Below, piece after piece: positions 46,994 through 55,923 of a stretch of DNA of 64,000 nucleotides (its first letter is position 1; every line of letters begins with the position of its first letter). The position numbers and the translations under genes are program-made. Location: positions 496,001-560,000 of the forward strand of contig JAXHMM010000003.1 in the NCBI GenBank assembly GCA_034521445.1. The letters run 5' to 3'. The notes under the pieces were generated by a model. It was given only the letters and a program-made list of their open reading frames with translations, had not been told where the DNA came from and ran no database searches. This stretch comes from Balneolaceae bacterium. GTDB taxonomy: Bacteria > Bacteroidota > Rhodothermia > Balneolales > Balneolaceae.

Positions 46994-48859
46994 TCAGGCC
47001 GTAGCCGGCTCCCCTTCCAGCCGGTGCGAGAGCTCGCGCAGCCGTTTACGCTGCCTGTCTGCAACCTCGCGGATGGAGGCGAGATTTTCCATTCCGTAGT
47101 TGATTCCGTTTGCCAGCTCTTCACCGTAGTCGATGCCGGAATGCAGGTTGGACAGGAAATCCAGGAGTTTCTTGCGTTCGCCCTCCGATCCGTCCGCGGA
47201 CGCCGGTGCTCCCGCCTCCACCGCATCCTGCGAATCACGGGCCTCCTCCCACTGGGAAATTCGCTCCTCCAGGTAATCCACGTACATGGCCATCTCCTTG
47301 GCAAACATGTGCGGGCGCTCATTCGCCACCAGGGATTCCCCGCGGCCGTAGATGTGGTCGATCATCTCGCGCAGGCTGTAGCGACGGTCGAACCAGGCGA
47401 TATTGGGACCCGGGCAGATGGCCTGCGGCGCGCGGTGCTCTTCCAGGATGTCCAGCGCGATCAGGGCGCCGTTGCCCAGGTGGTCGCACAGGCAGGCCTT
47501 GTCGAGGACTTCCTCCCGCAGCGATGCCTTCCTGTCTTCATCCATTTCGGACTCGGCGATCTGGTTGAGCTTGAGCAGCTGGTACTGTGTGGAGGCGGTG
47601 CAGATGGGGTTCTCGGTGAATTCCGTGTTGGATTCCAGGAAGCCCTTGGGACAGGGAGACCCGGGCTTGTCCTTTTCGATGCGTTCGCGGTGCCACGCCT
47701 CGGAGCCGGTGTCGCGGACGTTGTTGAAAGGCACTCCGAGAGGGGAGACCCCGCTCAGGTAGAGCTCCTCCTCCCCCGCGTTCTCCAGCAGCCGGCGCGT
47801 GGGACGGTCGACGGTGGTGGCCTCCGGGACCAGCAGGAATGGGCTGCCCCACCCGGTGGTGTCCATGCCGTATTCCTCCATCAGCCTGCGGGCCTCGCCC
47901 GCGGTGCCGATGCCGCCCTGGACGGTCAACCGCGGCTCGGTATGTTCCCATTTCGGATCCCACGAGTCGTTTTTTTCGTACCATGCCTCTACCAGGGGAC
48001 GGACTTTGGAGATGAGCTGATCCCTTCGTTCCCGGAATTCCTTAAGCAGGGCGGGCAGAAGGTGCCCGTCGGAAGGGAAGGCGTGTCCCCCGCAGTTCAG
48101 CCCCGATTCGATACGGTATTCGTAGACTTCCAGCCCTTTTTTGGCTAGGTACATGCCCTGGATCAGGGCGGACCGGAAGTCCGACACTTTCAGGATGATG
48201 CGTTTTTTGATCTCGCCGGCCCGGTCCCGGTAGAAATCCTGGAACTCCTCCAGGTAGTTGTAGAGGCGGGGATTGAAACCCGCCGAAAGCACCAGGCTGG
48301 AACGGAGTCCGCTTCGGGCGTATCCACGCAGCGCGGCGCTGGCGTCGGTGAACTCCGCGCTCATCGGCGTGCCGTCCTTCCGGTAGTTCATCCCGTCCAC
48401 CTTGGCCATGATGTTCACGTCGATGGACCCGGGCCGCATCAGGCGGGTCAGTTCGCAGGCCAGGGAGTCCCTCGCGGGGCCCGCATCGCCGGACATCATC
48501 CGGTCGTACATCTGCCGGAGCCTGCTGCTGCCGGGAAGCATCTCGAAGTAGGTGGCCTTGTCGTTCTCTTCAAAAAAGGGCTGGCTTTTCACGCGCTCGA
48601 AATTTTCGCTCACCAGTCGCCCGACGAGATCCAGGTAGGCCGTGATGCGTCGGGCCCGTCCGTCCTCGGCCTTTCGGGGGATGTTTTCGTAGGGGAGGCT
48701 GGCCTGCCGGCAGTAGTGCTTGCGGATGCGCTCCACGAGCAGGTCGTCAACGATGGAGATGACCGAATCGATGCCGTAGTGGGCGACGCGGATGGGAGAG
48801 TCGATGGAGTGTCCGGTTCCCATGACGGGAATGGAAAAAGTGTGGGGTGAAGCGTTCAT
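46994..48859 (-). CDS. Conserved uncharacterised protein, 621 aa (intact)
   Basis: Intact from ATG 48859. I do not recognise a named family. Visible features: an N-terminal HYGIDSVISIVDDLLVERIR; RSSLVLSAGFNPRLYNYLEE; a TIM-barrel-like run ILKVSDFRSALIQGMYLAKK; and cysteines in GLNCGGHAFPSD, GSPCPKGF, NPICTAS, KACLCDHLGNGAL and ICPGPNIAWFDRR. They could bind a metal or Fe-S cluster. The C-terminus is helical. It starts 26 bp after the stop of the acyl-CoA synthetase upstream, so the two are probably one operon. Confidence 0.6.
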   Translation of the reverse strand: MNASPHTFSIPVMGTGHSIDSPIRVAHYGIDSVISIVDDLLVERIRKHYCRQASLPYENIPRKAEDGRARRITAYLDLVGRLVSENFERVKSQPFFEENDKATYFEMLPGSSRLRQMYDRMMSGDAGPARDSLACELTRLMRPGSIDVNIMAKVDGMNYRKDGTPMSAEFTDASAALRGYARSGLRSSLVLSAGFNPRLYNYLEEFQDFYRDRAGEIKKRIILKVSDFRSALIQGMYLAKKGLEVYEYRIESGLNCGGHAFPSDGHLLPALLKEFRERRDQLISKVRPLVEAWYEKNDSWDPKWEHTEPRLTVQGGIGTAGEARRLMEEYGMDTTGWGSPFLLVPEATTVDRPTRRLLENAGEEELYLSGVSPLGVPFNNVRDTGSEAWHRERIEKDKPGSPCPKGFLESNTEFTENPICTASTQYQLLKLNQIAESEMDEDRKASLREEVLDKACLCDHLGNGALIALDILEEHRAPQAICPGPNIAWFDRRYSLREMIDHIYGRGESLVANERPHMFAKEMAMYVDYLEERISQWEEARDSQDAVEAGAPASADGSEGERKKLLDFLSNLHSGIDYGEELANGINYGMENLASIREVADRQRKRLRELSHRLEGEPATA

Positions 48860-48885
48860 GGAAAGGGTCCTGTATGGGTCAGAGA

Positions 48886-51048
48886 TTACGATGAAGAGAT
48901 TCTTGCGCAGCTGCCCCTGACGTCCACGGCCCAGGCTCCCCCGTTCCCGGCCATGACGCAGAGCGGATTAATTTCCAGTTCCTCGATTTCGGGATGATCG
49001 GCCGCCAGCTTGCCCATGGCGACCAGGCACCGGATGACGGCCCGGCGGTCTGCGGCCGGTTTGCCGCGCCACCCCTGCATCCTGCGGCCGGCCAGTGTGG
49101 CGTCGATCAGGCGGGCGGCCTCCCGCTCGCTGAGCGGTGCGATGGCCGTCGCCACGTCACGCAGAAGCTCCACTTCCGTGCCCCCCGTACCGAAGAGCAC
49201 CAGGGGACCAAATTGGGGATCCCGGCGGATACCTACGATGACCTCCTGGCATTCGGCGGCCATTTTCTGCACGAGGGCGCCCCTCATGTCCACCTCGTTG
49301 CGCGCCGCGGAGGTTTCCAGCTCGTTCCAGGCCTCTTGAAGCGCCTGCCCGTCTGCCAGGTGCAGTTTGACCCCGCCCATTTCGGTTTTATGGGTGACGT
49401 CGTCCGACATCAGTTTCAGGGCCACCGGCCAGCCGATCTCCTCTGCCGCTTCGACCGCCTGTTCCGGGCTTCCGGCTTCCCTTTCGGGGGGAAGTTCCAC
49501 GCCGTAGTCCTGCAGCAGTGCTCGCCAGCTATCTTCGCCGGGGAAAGATGCGTGCGATGGGGAAGGCGTCTCTGCGTGCGATGGGGAAGGCGTCCCCGCC
49601 TGCTTTTGCGAGGGACGCTCACTCTCCGGTTTCGGGGATGCGTTGGTGCGCATATCAGGGAGTGCTTCGGGAGCGTCCTGAACCCGGTCCAGCCATTCCC
49701 GTCGCTCGGCCAGGGCCGACATGACCGAAGCCAGCCGCTCCGGGAAGGATACGTTGGGGATTCTCCGTTTGTGAAGCATGGCCAGGGCCTTGTCAACCGA
49801 CGCTTTGCCCATGATGGAGGCGACCACCGGCTTGTCGTGCACGCCGGCCACCTCCCCGATGACCTCCGCCAGGCTCTCCGGCAGAAACCAGTCCTGCGGG
49901 GCCTGGATGACCGCGACCGCATCCACCGTGTCGTCGCTCAGCAGGGCGTCCAGGGCCAGGGCGTAGGTGCCCGGTCCCGATCCGGCGAGCACGTCCACGG
50001 GATTGCCGACGCTGGCGGCACCGGGGAGCCGGGACCGGAGAAATGCACGTGTGCTGTCGCTCAGGGGTGCCAATTCCAGGCCTGCCGCCTCCAAGGCGTC
50101 CACCGCCAGGATGGCGGGCCCGCCGGCATTGGTCAGCACCGCTATCCTTCTTCCCGCCGGCAGCGGCTGCCAGGCAAGGGCGCGGGCCCGGTCAAACATC
50201 TCTTCCATGCTGTCCGCCTGCTGTATGCCGCATTTGCGAAAGGCCGCATCGTAGGCTTCGGCGCTTCCGGCGAGGGCGCCGGTGTGGGAGGCCACGGCGC
50301 GGGCGCCACTTTCGCCGCGGCCGCCTTTCAGCGCCACGACCGGCTTGTCCATGGAGGCTTGGCGCATGGTCTGCAGGAAGGCCCGTCCGTCCGACACACC
50401 CTCGATGTAGGCGGTAATGACGCGGGTCTGGCGGTCCTGCCACATGGCTTCCATGATTTCGGTTTCGCTCACGTCCGCCTGGTTGCCCAGGCTGGCAATG
50501 CGGGAGAAGCCTACCCCGGCGCCCCGGGCCCAGTCGATGACGGCTGCCACCATGGCGCCGGACTGCGAGCAGAATCCGATGTCACCGGTCTCCGGCATGC
50601 CGGTTACGAAGGTGGTGTTCACCGGGGTGTGGGTGTCGATGGTGCCGATGCAGTTCGGGCCGATGATGCGCATGTCCCATTTGCGCGCGATCTTTTTCAG
50701 CTCTTCCTCCCTTTGCTCGCCTTCCTTGCCCGTTTCGCTGAATCCCCCGCTGATGATCACGGCATGACGTATGCCGCGTTCCCCGCACTGCTCCAGGGTA
50801 CGGGAGACCGCGGGGGCCGGTACAATGACGATGGCCAGCTCTACGGGGTCCGGCACTTCGGAAGGGGAGGAATAGCAGGTGAGCCCCAGAATTTCCATCG
50901 CTGTGGGATTGACCGGGTAAACGGGTTCCCGGTAGCCGTGTTCCTTGAGGTTGCGCACCACGCCGTATCCCAGCTTGTGGGGATCCCGCGAGGCGCCGAT
51001 CACCGCAATGCCGTCCGGGCGGAAGAAGGGGTTCAGTGTGGCACTCAT
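48886..51048 (-). CDS. ADP-forming acyl-CoA (acetate-CoA) synthetase, fused alpha-beta (intact)
   Basis: Intact, 720 aa. The CoA-binding N-domain has GIAVIGASRDPHKLGYGVV. IISGGFSETG and IGPNCIGTIDTHTPVNTTF lead to the phospho-His in VASHTGALAGSAEAY. The C-terminal ATP-grasp part is AEEIGWPVALKLMSDDVTHK to FGTGGTEVELLRDVATAIAP. Interconverts acyl-CoA + ADP + Pi and acid + CoA + ATP in the cytoplasm. A linker with duplicated TPSPSHAE units sits at about 49545-49600. Upstream is a TTGACA-type promoter and element E6. Confidence 0.88.
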   Translation of the reverse strand: MSATLNPFFRPDGIAVIGASRDPHKLGYGVVRNLKEHGYREPVYPVNPTAMEILGLTCYSSPSEVPDPVELAIVIVPAPAVSRTLEQCGERGIRHAVIISGGFSETGKEGEQREEELKKIARKWDMRIIGPNCIGTIDTHTPVNTTFVTGMPETGDIGFCSQSGAMVAAVIDWARGAGVGFSRIASLGNQADVSETEIMEAMWQDRQTRVITAYIEGVSDGRAFLQTMRQASMDKPVVALKGGRGESGARAVASHTGALAGSAEAYDAAFRKCGIQQADSMEEMFDRARALAWQPLPAGRRIAVLTNAGGPAILAVDALEAAGLELAPLSDSTRAFLRSRLPGAASVGNPVDVLAGSGPGTYALALDALLSDDTVDAVAVIQAPQDWFLPESLAEVIGEVAGVHDKPVVASIMGKASVDKALAMLHKRRIPNVSFPERLASVMSALAERREWLDRVQDAPEALPDMRTNASPKPESERPSQKQAGTPSPSHAETPSPSHASFPGEDSWRALLQDYGVELPPEREAGSPEQAVEAAEEIGWPVALKLMSDDVTHKTEMGGVKLHLADGQALQEAWNELETSAARNEVDMRGALVQKMAAECQEVIVGIRRDPQFGPLVLFGTGGTEVELLRDVATAIAPLSEREAARLIDATLAGRRMQGWRGKPAADRRAVIRCLVAMGKLAADHPEIEELEINPLCVMAGNGGAWAVDVRGSCARISSS

Positions 51049-51141
51049 CGCAGGAGAAAATTAATTTACTGAACGTGATTATTCAGTGAATAGTGAATAA
51101 GGATTTACTGAATAAAGAGTATTATGTCTTAATACTAGATT

Positions 51142-51170
51142 ATAGTACCATCATTTCTGTCTATTGTCAA
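51142..51170 (-). promoter_or_regulatory. Possible promoter of the synthetase operon
   Basis: Minus strand: TTGACA (51170-51165), 17 bp, TACTAT (51147-51142). A TATAAT also occurs at 51144-51139, at a longer 20-bp spacing. It lies about 95-120 bp before the ATG. An AT-rich stretch with three near-repeats of attcagtgaataa (51078-51115) follows. Confidence 0.4.
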
Positions 51171-51240
51171 CGTGTACTTCCTGTCGGAGGGAGGCCAGGC
51201 TGGAGGAGCCTGGCTGAAGATATCTGGCTGGTGACCTGTG

Positions 51241-51483
51241 GACCCTCCCCAAAAGCGGTGTATTTTGCACCTCCAAATTTGTGATTTTTTCACAGATGTA
51301 GAGAAGGGTACCTTGTCTTGCTGCATGGAGAAGCAATCAGGCGAAATCGTTTTTGTGATTTTTTCGCAAATTCGGGGGATAGTTTTTTGGCCCTGGGAGG
51401 GCCCTGTGAGGGTGATGAGGGGTATTGAAAGGGTGTCGGGAGAGCATCAGGAGGATGTTGGAGAGGATAATAGTAGGGGGGGG
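51241..51483. repeat. Element E6: paired dyads, long repeat partner of E5
   Basis: Dyads at 51278-51296 (CACAGA variant) and 51352-51370 (CGCAAA variant); centres 74 bp apart. The block copies 46104-46347 in the same orientation. The two copies bracket the lipoprotein, the 621-aa gene and the synthetase. It lies in the 579-bp divergent gap 51049-51627, which otherwise holds the two promoters listed. Confidence 0.88.
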
Positions 51484-51593
51484 CTTTTTTGTTTAAAGGG
51501 TTGGAACTGTACTAAAGTCTATTTCTATAAAAGAGCTGATATGTTTCTCAATAGCTAATCTCATCCCTCTCTTTACCCTCCTCCATTTTTAAA

Positions 51594-51623
51594 TTGCAAA
51601 TGTTCGCATTTATGCTAACTTTG
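51594..51623 (+). promoter_or_regulatory. Bacteroidota-type promoter of the higBA remnant
   Basis: TTG (51594-51596), 19 bp, TAACTTTG (51616-51623): the -33/-7 pattern (TTG/TTTG and TAnnTTTG) of Bacteroidota housekeeping promoters. Transcription would start at about the ATG at 51628, giving a leaderless message. Confidence 0.45.
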
Positions 51624-51627
51624 ATGA

Positions 51628-51833
51628 ATGCGCGTTATCATATTCTACTGAACCCAGTCCGGGAATTGTCCTGTGGAGGATTTCTTGAAAACCCTTCCGG
51701 ACAAACAGTCAAAAAAGATTGCCTGGACTATGCGAGTGGTTCGAGAATTGGATCAGGTTCCAACACAGTACTTAAAGAAATCGAGACGGCCGAACAACGA
51801 AAACTGGATTATTACCGGAGGAAAGGACAATGA
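51628..51833 (+). pseudogene. HigB/RelE-family toxin, broken
   Basis: The frame from ATG 51628 reads MRVIIFY, a TGA where this family has an amino acid, then CPVEDFLKTLPDKQSKKIAW and ELDQVPTQYLKK. The C-terminal motif ETAEQRKLDYYRRKG follows directly in another frame. The central 35-40 residues that carry the catalytic strands of HigB-type toxins (the F-R-L-L-G-F-type segment) are missing. Its final codons overlap the ATG of the antitoxin by 4 bp, as in intact pairs. An internal deletion plus a stop makes real inactivation likely. Confidence 0.65.
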
Positions 51834-52111
51834 AAAAAGACGACCTGGAAATATTTATTGACCAAAAGAAGGCAGAAAGCGCGGAGTTTGCGGAGGACTT
51901 TGAGGAAGGATACCTCAATTTTAAAATCGGGGTGATTCTGCGTCAGGCCCGAGAGGATATTGGGATCACGCAAGCCGACGTGGCGGAAAAACTGAATACC
52001 ACCAAATCGGTTATATCCCGAATGGAAAACCATGCGGAGGATATCAAGCTTTCCACTCTTACCAAGTATGCCAAAGCCCTTGGTAAGAAAGTGACCCTCG
52101 ATATACAGTAG
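51830..52111 (+). CDS. HigA-like XRE antitoxin (intact)
   Basis: Intact, 93 aa. A charged N-terminal helix (EIFIDQKKAESAEFAEDFEE) precedes the HTH ITQADVAEKLNTTKSVISRM and STLTKYAKALGKKVTLDI. This is the usual order for antitoxins encoded after HigB/RelE toxins. Because its toxin gene is broken, it now stands as an orphan regulator of its own promoter, or has other targets. Confidence 0.8.
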   Translation: MKKDDLEIFIDQKKAESAEFAEDFEEGYLNFKIGVILRQAREDIGITQADVAEKLNTTKSVISRMENHAEDIKLSTLTKYAKALGKKVTLDIQ

Positions 52112-52129
52112 TTCAAAACATTACAATCG

Positions 52130-52290
52130 CATGGACCTCTAGCAGCCTAAGAAATGGGAGTTGCAGTTACCGGTTCGCTTGGCACTTTGGTTACTGCGAA
52201 AAGGAAAGGACATATTCAGACAATTCAACCGATCGTTGGGAAGACACAAGAAACGAGCCTTCTGAATAGGGAACCGGACTTGGCTGTGGT
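52130..52290 (+). pseudogene. PIN-like (DUF3368) fragment
   Basis: The frame reads EMGVAVTGSLGTLVTAKRKG then HIQTIQPIVGKTQ, preceded in phase by LAA and a stop. The G-x-x-V-T-G-T-L-G-x-L-x-x-A-K-x-x-G-x-I pattern is the C-terminal signature of DUF3368 PIN-like toxins. The rest of the protein is missing on both sides. It adds a third TA-type relic to this window. The remaining gap to 52373 holds nothing else recognised. Confidence 0.45.
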
Positions 52291-52373
52291 GGTCCACGCA
52301 GCCCTCGTGCATGGTATGGTAGTGACGTAGCACCACGTCCATGCATTCCCTTCATCTCTTCGGCAAGCGGATC

Positions 52374-54984
52374 TTAATCATCCAGGTTCATACCGCGCGC
52401 GGAGTTGCCGACCACCAGCAGGCTGCTGGCTGCCATGGCCAGGGCGGCAAAGAGGGGATTGATGAGGCCTGCCACGGCCAGGGGAATGCAGACAGCGTTG
52501 TAGAGAAAGGCCCAGGCCAGGTTCTGGCGGATTCGGCGGCGCGTGAGCCGGATGGCCCGGAAAACCGAAAAGATGCGGTCCAGGCGGGGTTCGGGAATGA
52601 CCACCTGGGCCGATTCGGCCGCCACCGCGGTAAGGTCCCCGAAGGCGATGCCGTAGTCGGCTTCCGCCAGGGCAGGGGCGTCGTTGCTGCCGTCGCCGAT
52701 CATGGCCACGGTGCCGAATTTCTTCAGTTTACGCAGGATTTCGGTTTTTGACTCCGGACGCGCTCCGCTGAAGAGGAAATCAGGTTGCAGGGCGTCGGCC
52801 AACCGGCGGGAAGCGCGCTCGCTGTCGCCGGTGATGACAGCCACTTTCTTGCCGGCAGCCTGGAGGCGTGGGCCACGGCCTCGGGCGCATCCTCCCGCAT
52901 GCGGTCGCCCACGACCAGCACGGCGCGGGCGGCCGGTTCCGGGTCATCCCGCTGATCTTCATACGCCACCGCAACCGGCACCTGTCCGGCACCCCGGGCG
53001 TCCTCCACCGCATGCTGCTGCGAGGTACTCAGGGCAAAACCCAGCTCCTGTATCCATTCGGGCTGGCCCACATGCACCAGCTTACCGTCCACCGTGCCTG
53101 AGATGCCGGTGGATGTGGTTCGCAGGTCGGTCACGGGGAGGTTTGTGGGGTTTGTGGCGCCCGTGACCGCGGCGGGCAGGGCAGCAGCCACAGCCCGTCC
53201 TACCGGATGCGTGGAGTAGCGCTCCACGGCGGCGGCGAGGGTCAGGGCGCGGGGGTCATCGCCGGCGTCCAGCAGCTCCATCCTGCCGCCCGTGAGGGTG
53301 CCCGTCTTGTCGAAGGCCACAATGTCGGCCTCGCCCTCCTCCTCAAAGAGCGCACCGGTCTTGAAGATGATGTTACGGCGCAGCGCCTCGCGCATGCCCG
53401 AGGCCAGGGCCAGCGGCGTGGCCAGTCCCAGCGCGCAGGGGCAGGAGACGATGAGCACGGCCAGGGCCGACAGGAGGGAGGCGGAGGCCGGAGCACCTCC
53501 GAGCCAGCCGACCAGAAAGGTGACGGCGCCCAGCAGCAGCACGCCGGGCACAAACCAGGAGGCGATGCGGTCGGCCAGTCGCTGCCGGCCCGGGCGACTG
53601 CTCTGGATGTCCCACATCATGCGCAGGAGGGCGTCCAGGGTGCTGCGTACGGTCTCGCCGGTGTCGATTTCGAGGCGGTTCTGGGTGAGCACGGTCCCGC
53701 TGGAAACCCTGTCGCCCTCCCTTTTGGTGACGGGGAGGGATTCGCCGGTGATGAGCGCCTCGTCGACCACGCCCTCGCCTTCGATCACGGTGCCATCCAC
53801 CGGAATGCGCTCCCCGGCCAGCACCACCACGGCGGGATGCACTTCCCGAGGGTGCGTAGCCCGGAGCCGTGCTCGCATGCTGTCGCTCGCGAGCCTTAGC
53901 TCGTGCCGTTTCGCCGCACACGGGCGTGGTCGGCGCCCCTTTGGGTGAGCTCGTCGAGAATGCTGTTGCGGCTGCGGCGGATGCGCCGCTCGTAACGGTT
54001 TCCCAGGGTGACCACCAGCACGACCGCCATGGTGACGTCGAAGTAGACCTCCCCGCCGCCCGACAGCAGCACGCCGGTGCTGTAGAACCATGCGCTGCAG
54101 GCCGCAATGCTTACAAGCAGGTCCATATTGGGCTGGCCCACCGAGAGGGAGACCCAGGCGCCGCGCAGAATGGGGAAGCCGGTGTAGGCCAGCACGAAGG
54201 TGGTCATTACAAAGATGTTGGCGATGATGAAGCGGCTCTCCATGGGACGCAGGCTGACGATGCCCTCGCCGCCCAGGTAGACAGGGTAGAGGAAGAGAGC
54301 GTAGAGGAGGAGTCCCATGATGCCGAAGAAGCCTCCTATGGCCAGGCGCGCGGACTGGTCGTCGGGCTCCGCGGCAGCTGCGTCTGTTGTGTCCGCGGGC
54401 GGCTGGTCGTGGTCGGCAGGCGGATGTTCCCTTGCCGGCTGTTGTTGCCCCGTTGGAGGCTGGTGCTCCGCTGGACGTTGTCCCGCCGCATATTGTTGCC
54501 CCGCCGGCCGTTGGCGCCCCGCCGGCCGGGCCCGGTAGCCCATGCGGCTGAGGGCTGAGGCCACCTCGGTGGGATCGGTTTGCCGCGGGTCGTAGCGCAC
54601 GCGGGCCATCTCCGAGGCGTAGCTGGCCTCGCAGGAGCGAACGCCGGTCTGCCGCATGGCGAGGGCGCCCAGGAAGGATTCGCAGGTGGCGCAATGCATG
54701 CCCTCTACGTGCAGGAAGAGGGTTTCGGAGGTGTGTTCTGCGGCGGTACCGGCGGCAGTTCCGGCGGCGGTGCCAGCTACGTTTCCAGCTGGAGTGCCTG
54801 TTTCCCGGCGTGCGGCCGCCTCGTCGCGAACCTGGCGTGCCTCCCCCTCGTCCAGATCCTGCAGCAGCCGATGGACCTGCAGGCAGCCCTGGCAGCAGAA
54901 GGCACCCTCTGTATCCGATGCCGTAACAGGCGGGTCGGGGAGGGGGAGCTCACAAAGGGTGCATCGTTCGTGGGTTACGGGCAT
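52374..54984 (-). CDS. Copper-translocating P-type ATPase, CcoI/FixI-like (two frameshifts)
   Basis: ATG at 54984 (MPVTHERCTLCELPLPDPPV). Order: CxxC and AFCCQGCLQVH metal-binding N-region as in CcoI; an HMA domain (VEGMHCATCESFL); a long Gln/Pro/Ala-rich linker; eight membrane segments with SCPCALGLATPLALASGMRE; the phosphorylation site FDKTGTLTGGRM; and the hinge MIGDGSNDAPALAEADYGI. Breaks near 53895-53910 and 52860. About 870 aa. It exports Cu(I) across the inner membrane for oxidase assembly or detoxification. Divergent from the small Cys protein and TonB receptor. Confidence 0.85.
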
Positions 54985-55104
54985 GGGCGCCGCCGGGGGT
55001 TGATTGCTGCGGATAACCTGTAAACATAAGGGGATTACAGGAATATCGCGGGGCCAATTGCCGTTCGGGCGGCCGTTGGATTGCGCGGCGATTCGGTACG
55101 GGTT

Positions 55105-55265
55105 ACCCCATGCCTCATATCGGCCCAAAAACGTTGGTCTGTATTTGTGATTTTTTCACAAATACAGATTGTTGAAATCACTGTCAGACAATCTGTAAGG
55201 CTTTTGGCAAAATACTTTTTGTGAAAAATTCACAATTATGAGGGGTGGTTTTTTGGCGGTTTTGA
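55105..55265. repeat. Element E7: paired dyads, direct-repeat partner of E8
   Basis: Dyads at 55144-55162 (TTTGTGATTTTTTCACAAA) and 55218-55236 (last arm CACAATT); centres 74 bp apart. From accccatgcctcatat on the left to atgaggggtggtttttt on the right it matches 58309-58465 nearly base for base. It lies in the 381-bp divergent gap 54985-55365 between the copper ATPase and the Cys protein. Confidence 0.9.
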
Positions 55266-55365
55266 GGGGTGGTGTCAGGTGTCTCCTTACATAAGGGAAT
55301 AATGTGAAAATCACGGCGTCCGCGAAGGCCTGTCAGTTTTTTATTACCGGGGGAACTTCCCTACA

Positions 55366-55758
55366 TTGGGAACTGTGTTGCGTAAGGTCATCTCCATACT
55401 ACTTGTGGCATGCCTCCTGGGCGCGCTGGCGCAGTTCACACTGCCTTATCTCTGGTACTACGCCAACTACGAATATATCGTGACCGAGCTCTGCGTGAAT
55501 CGTTTCAATCCCGACGTGGAGTGTGAGGGCTACTGTCAGCTCCACGATAAGGTGCGCAAGCAGCACAATGACCACAGCGAGGACGCGCCTCAGGCTCCAG
55601 CGCCACAAACCGACAAGCGCCTCCAGCTTTTCTACAGCGACGAAGAGCAGCCTTCAGCTGACCGCGAGCGCAAGGAATCCCGTTTCAGATCCCACCTGGA
55701 ACGCATGCAGACCCTCTGGTACGGCGAGCCCGTTTTCCCTCCTCCCAAGGCGGCCTGA
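55366..55758 (+). CDS. Small membrane-anchored Cys protein upstream of the TonB receptor
   Basis: Intact, about 125-130 aa; TTG 55366 or GTG 55375 can start it. A signal or anchor helix (VISILLVACLLGALAQFTLP) precedes YEYIVTELCVNRFNPDVECE and GYCQLHDKV. The C-V-N-x(5-6)-C-x-G-x-C spacing recurs in small Bacteroidota proteins encoded beside metal-related TonB receptors. No formal family name comes to mind. The polar tail has no further Cys. Position between a copper ATPase and a TonB receptor suggests metal handling. This is inference. Confidence 0.6.
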   Translation: MGTVLRKVISILLVACLLGALAQFTLPYLWYYANYEYIVTELCVNRFNPDVECEGYCQLHDKVRKQHNDHSEDAPQAPAPQTDKRLQLFYSDEEQPSADRERKESRFRSHLERMQTLWYGEPVFPPPKAA

Positions 55759-55923
55759 TACGATCGAAGTTCCCTTTCCGGTGATCGGTTCATCCGGCCA
55801 AACCTTATCGATATAACCCATCGGCGGGCTCATTTCGTGCGCCCCGTACGTCGCCGCATTTGCGTGCCTTATTGCCAGGCAGCACCCGGCGGCGTGGTCC
55901 GCCTTTCATAACTGCATGAATTT

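Noticed and set aside
48994-51072. A 692-codon open frame on the plus strand
   Set aside because: It is antisense to the intact acyl-CoA synthetase, has no family similarity and carries the His/Gly/Arg-rich composition of GC-rich shadow frames.
55759-55923. Cobalamin or other riboswitch upstream of the TonB receptor
   Set aside because: No conserved B12-box-like or other known aptamer sequence is visible in the 165 bp.
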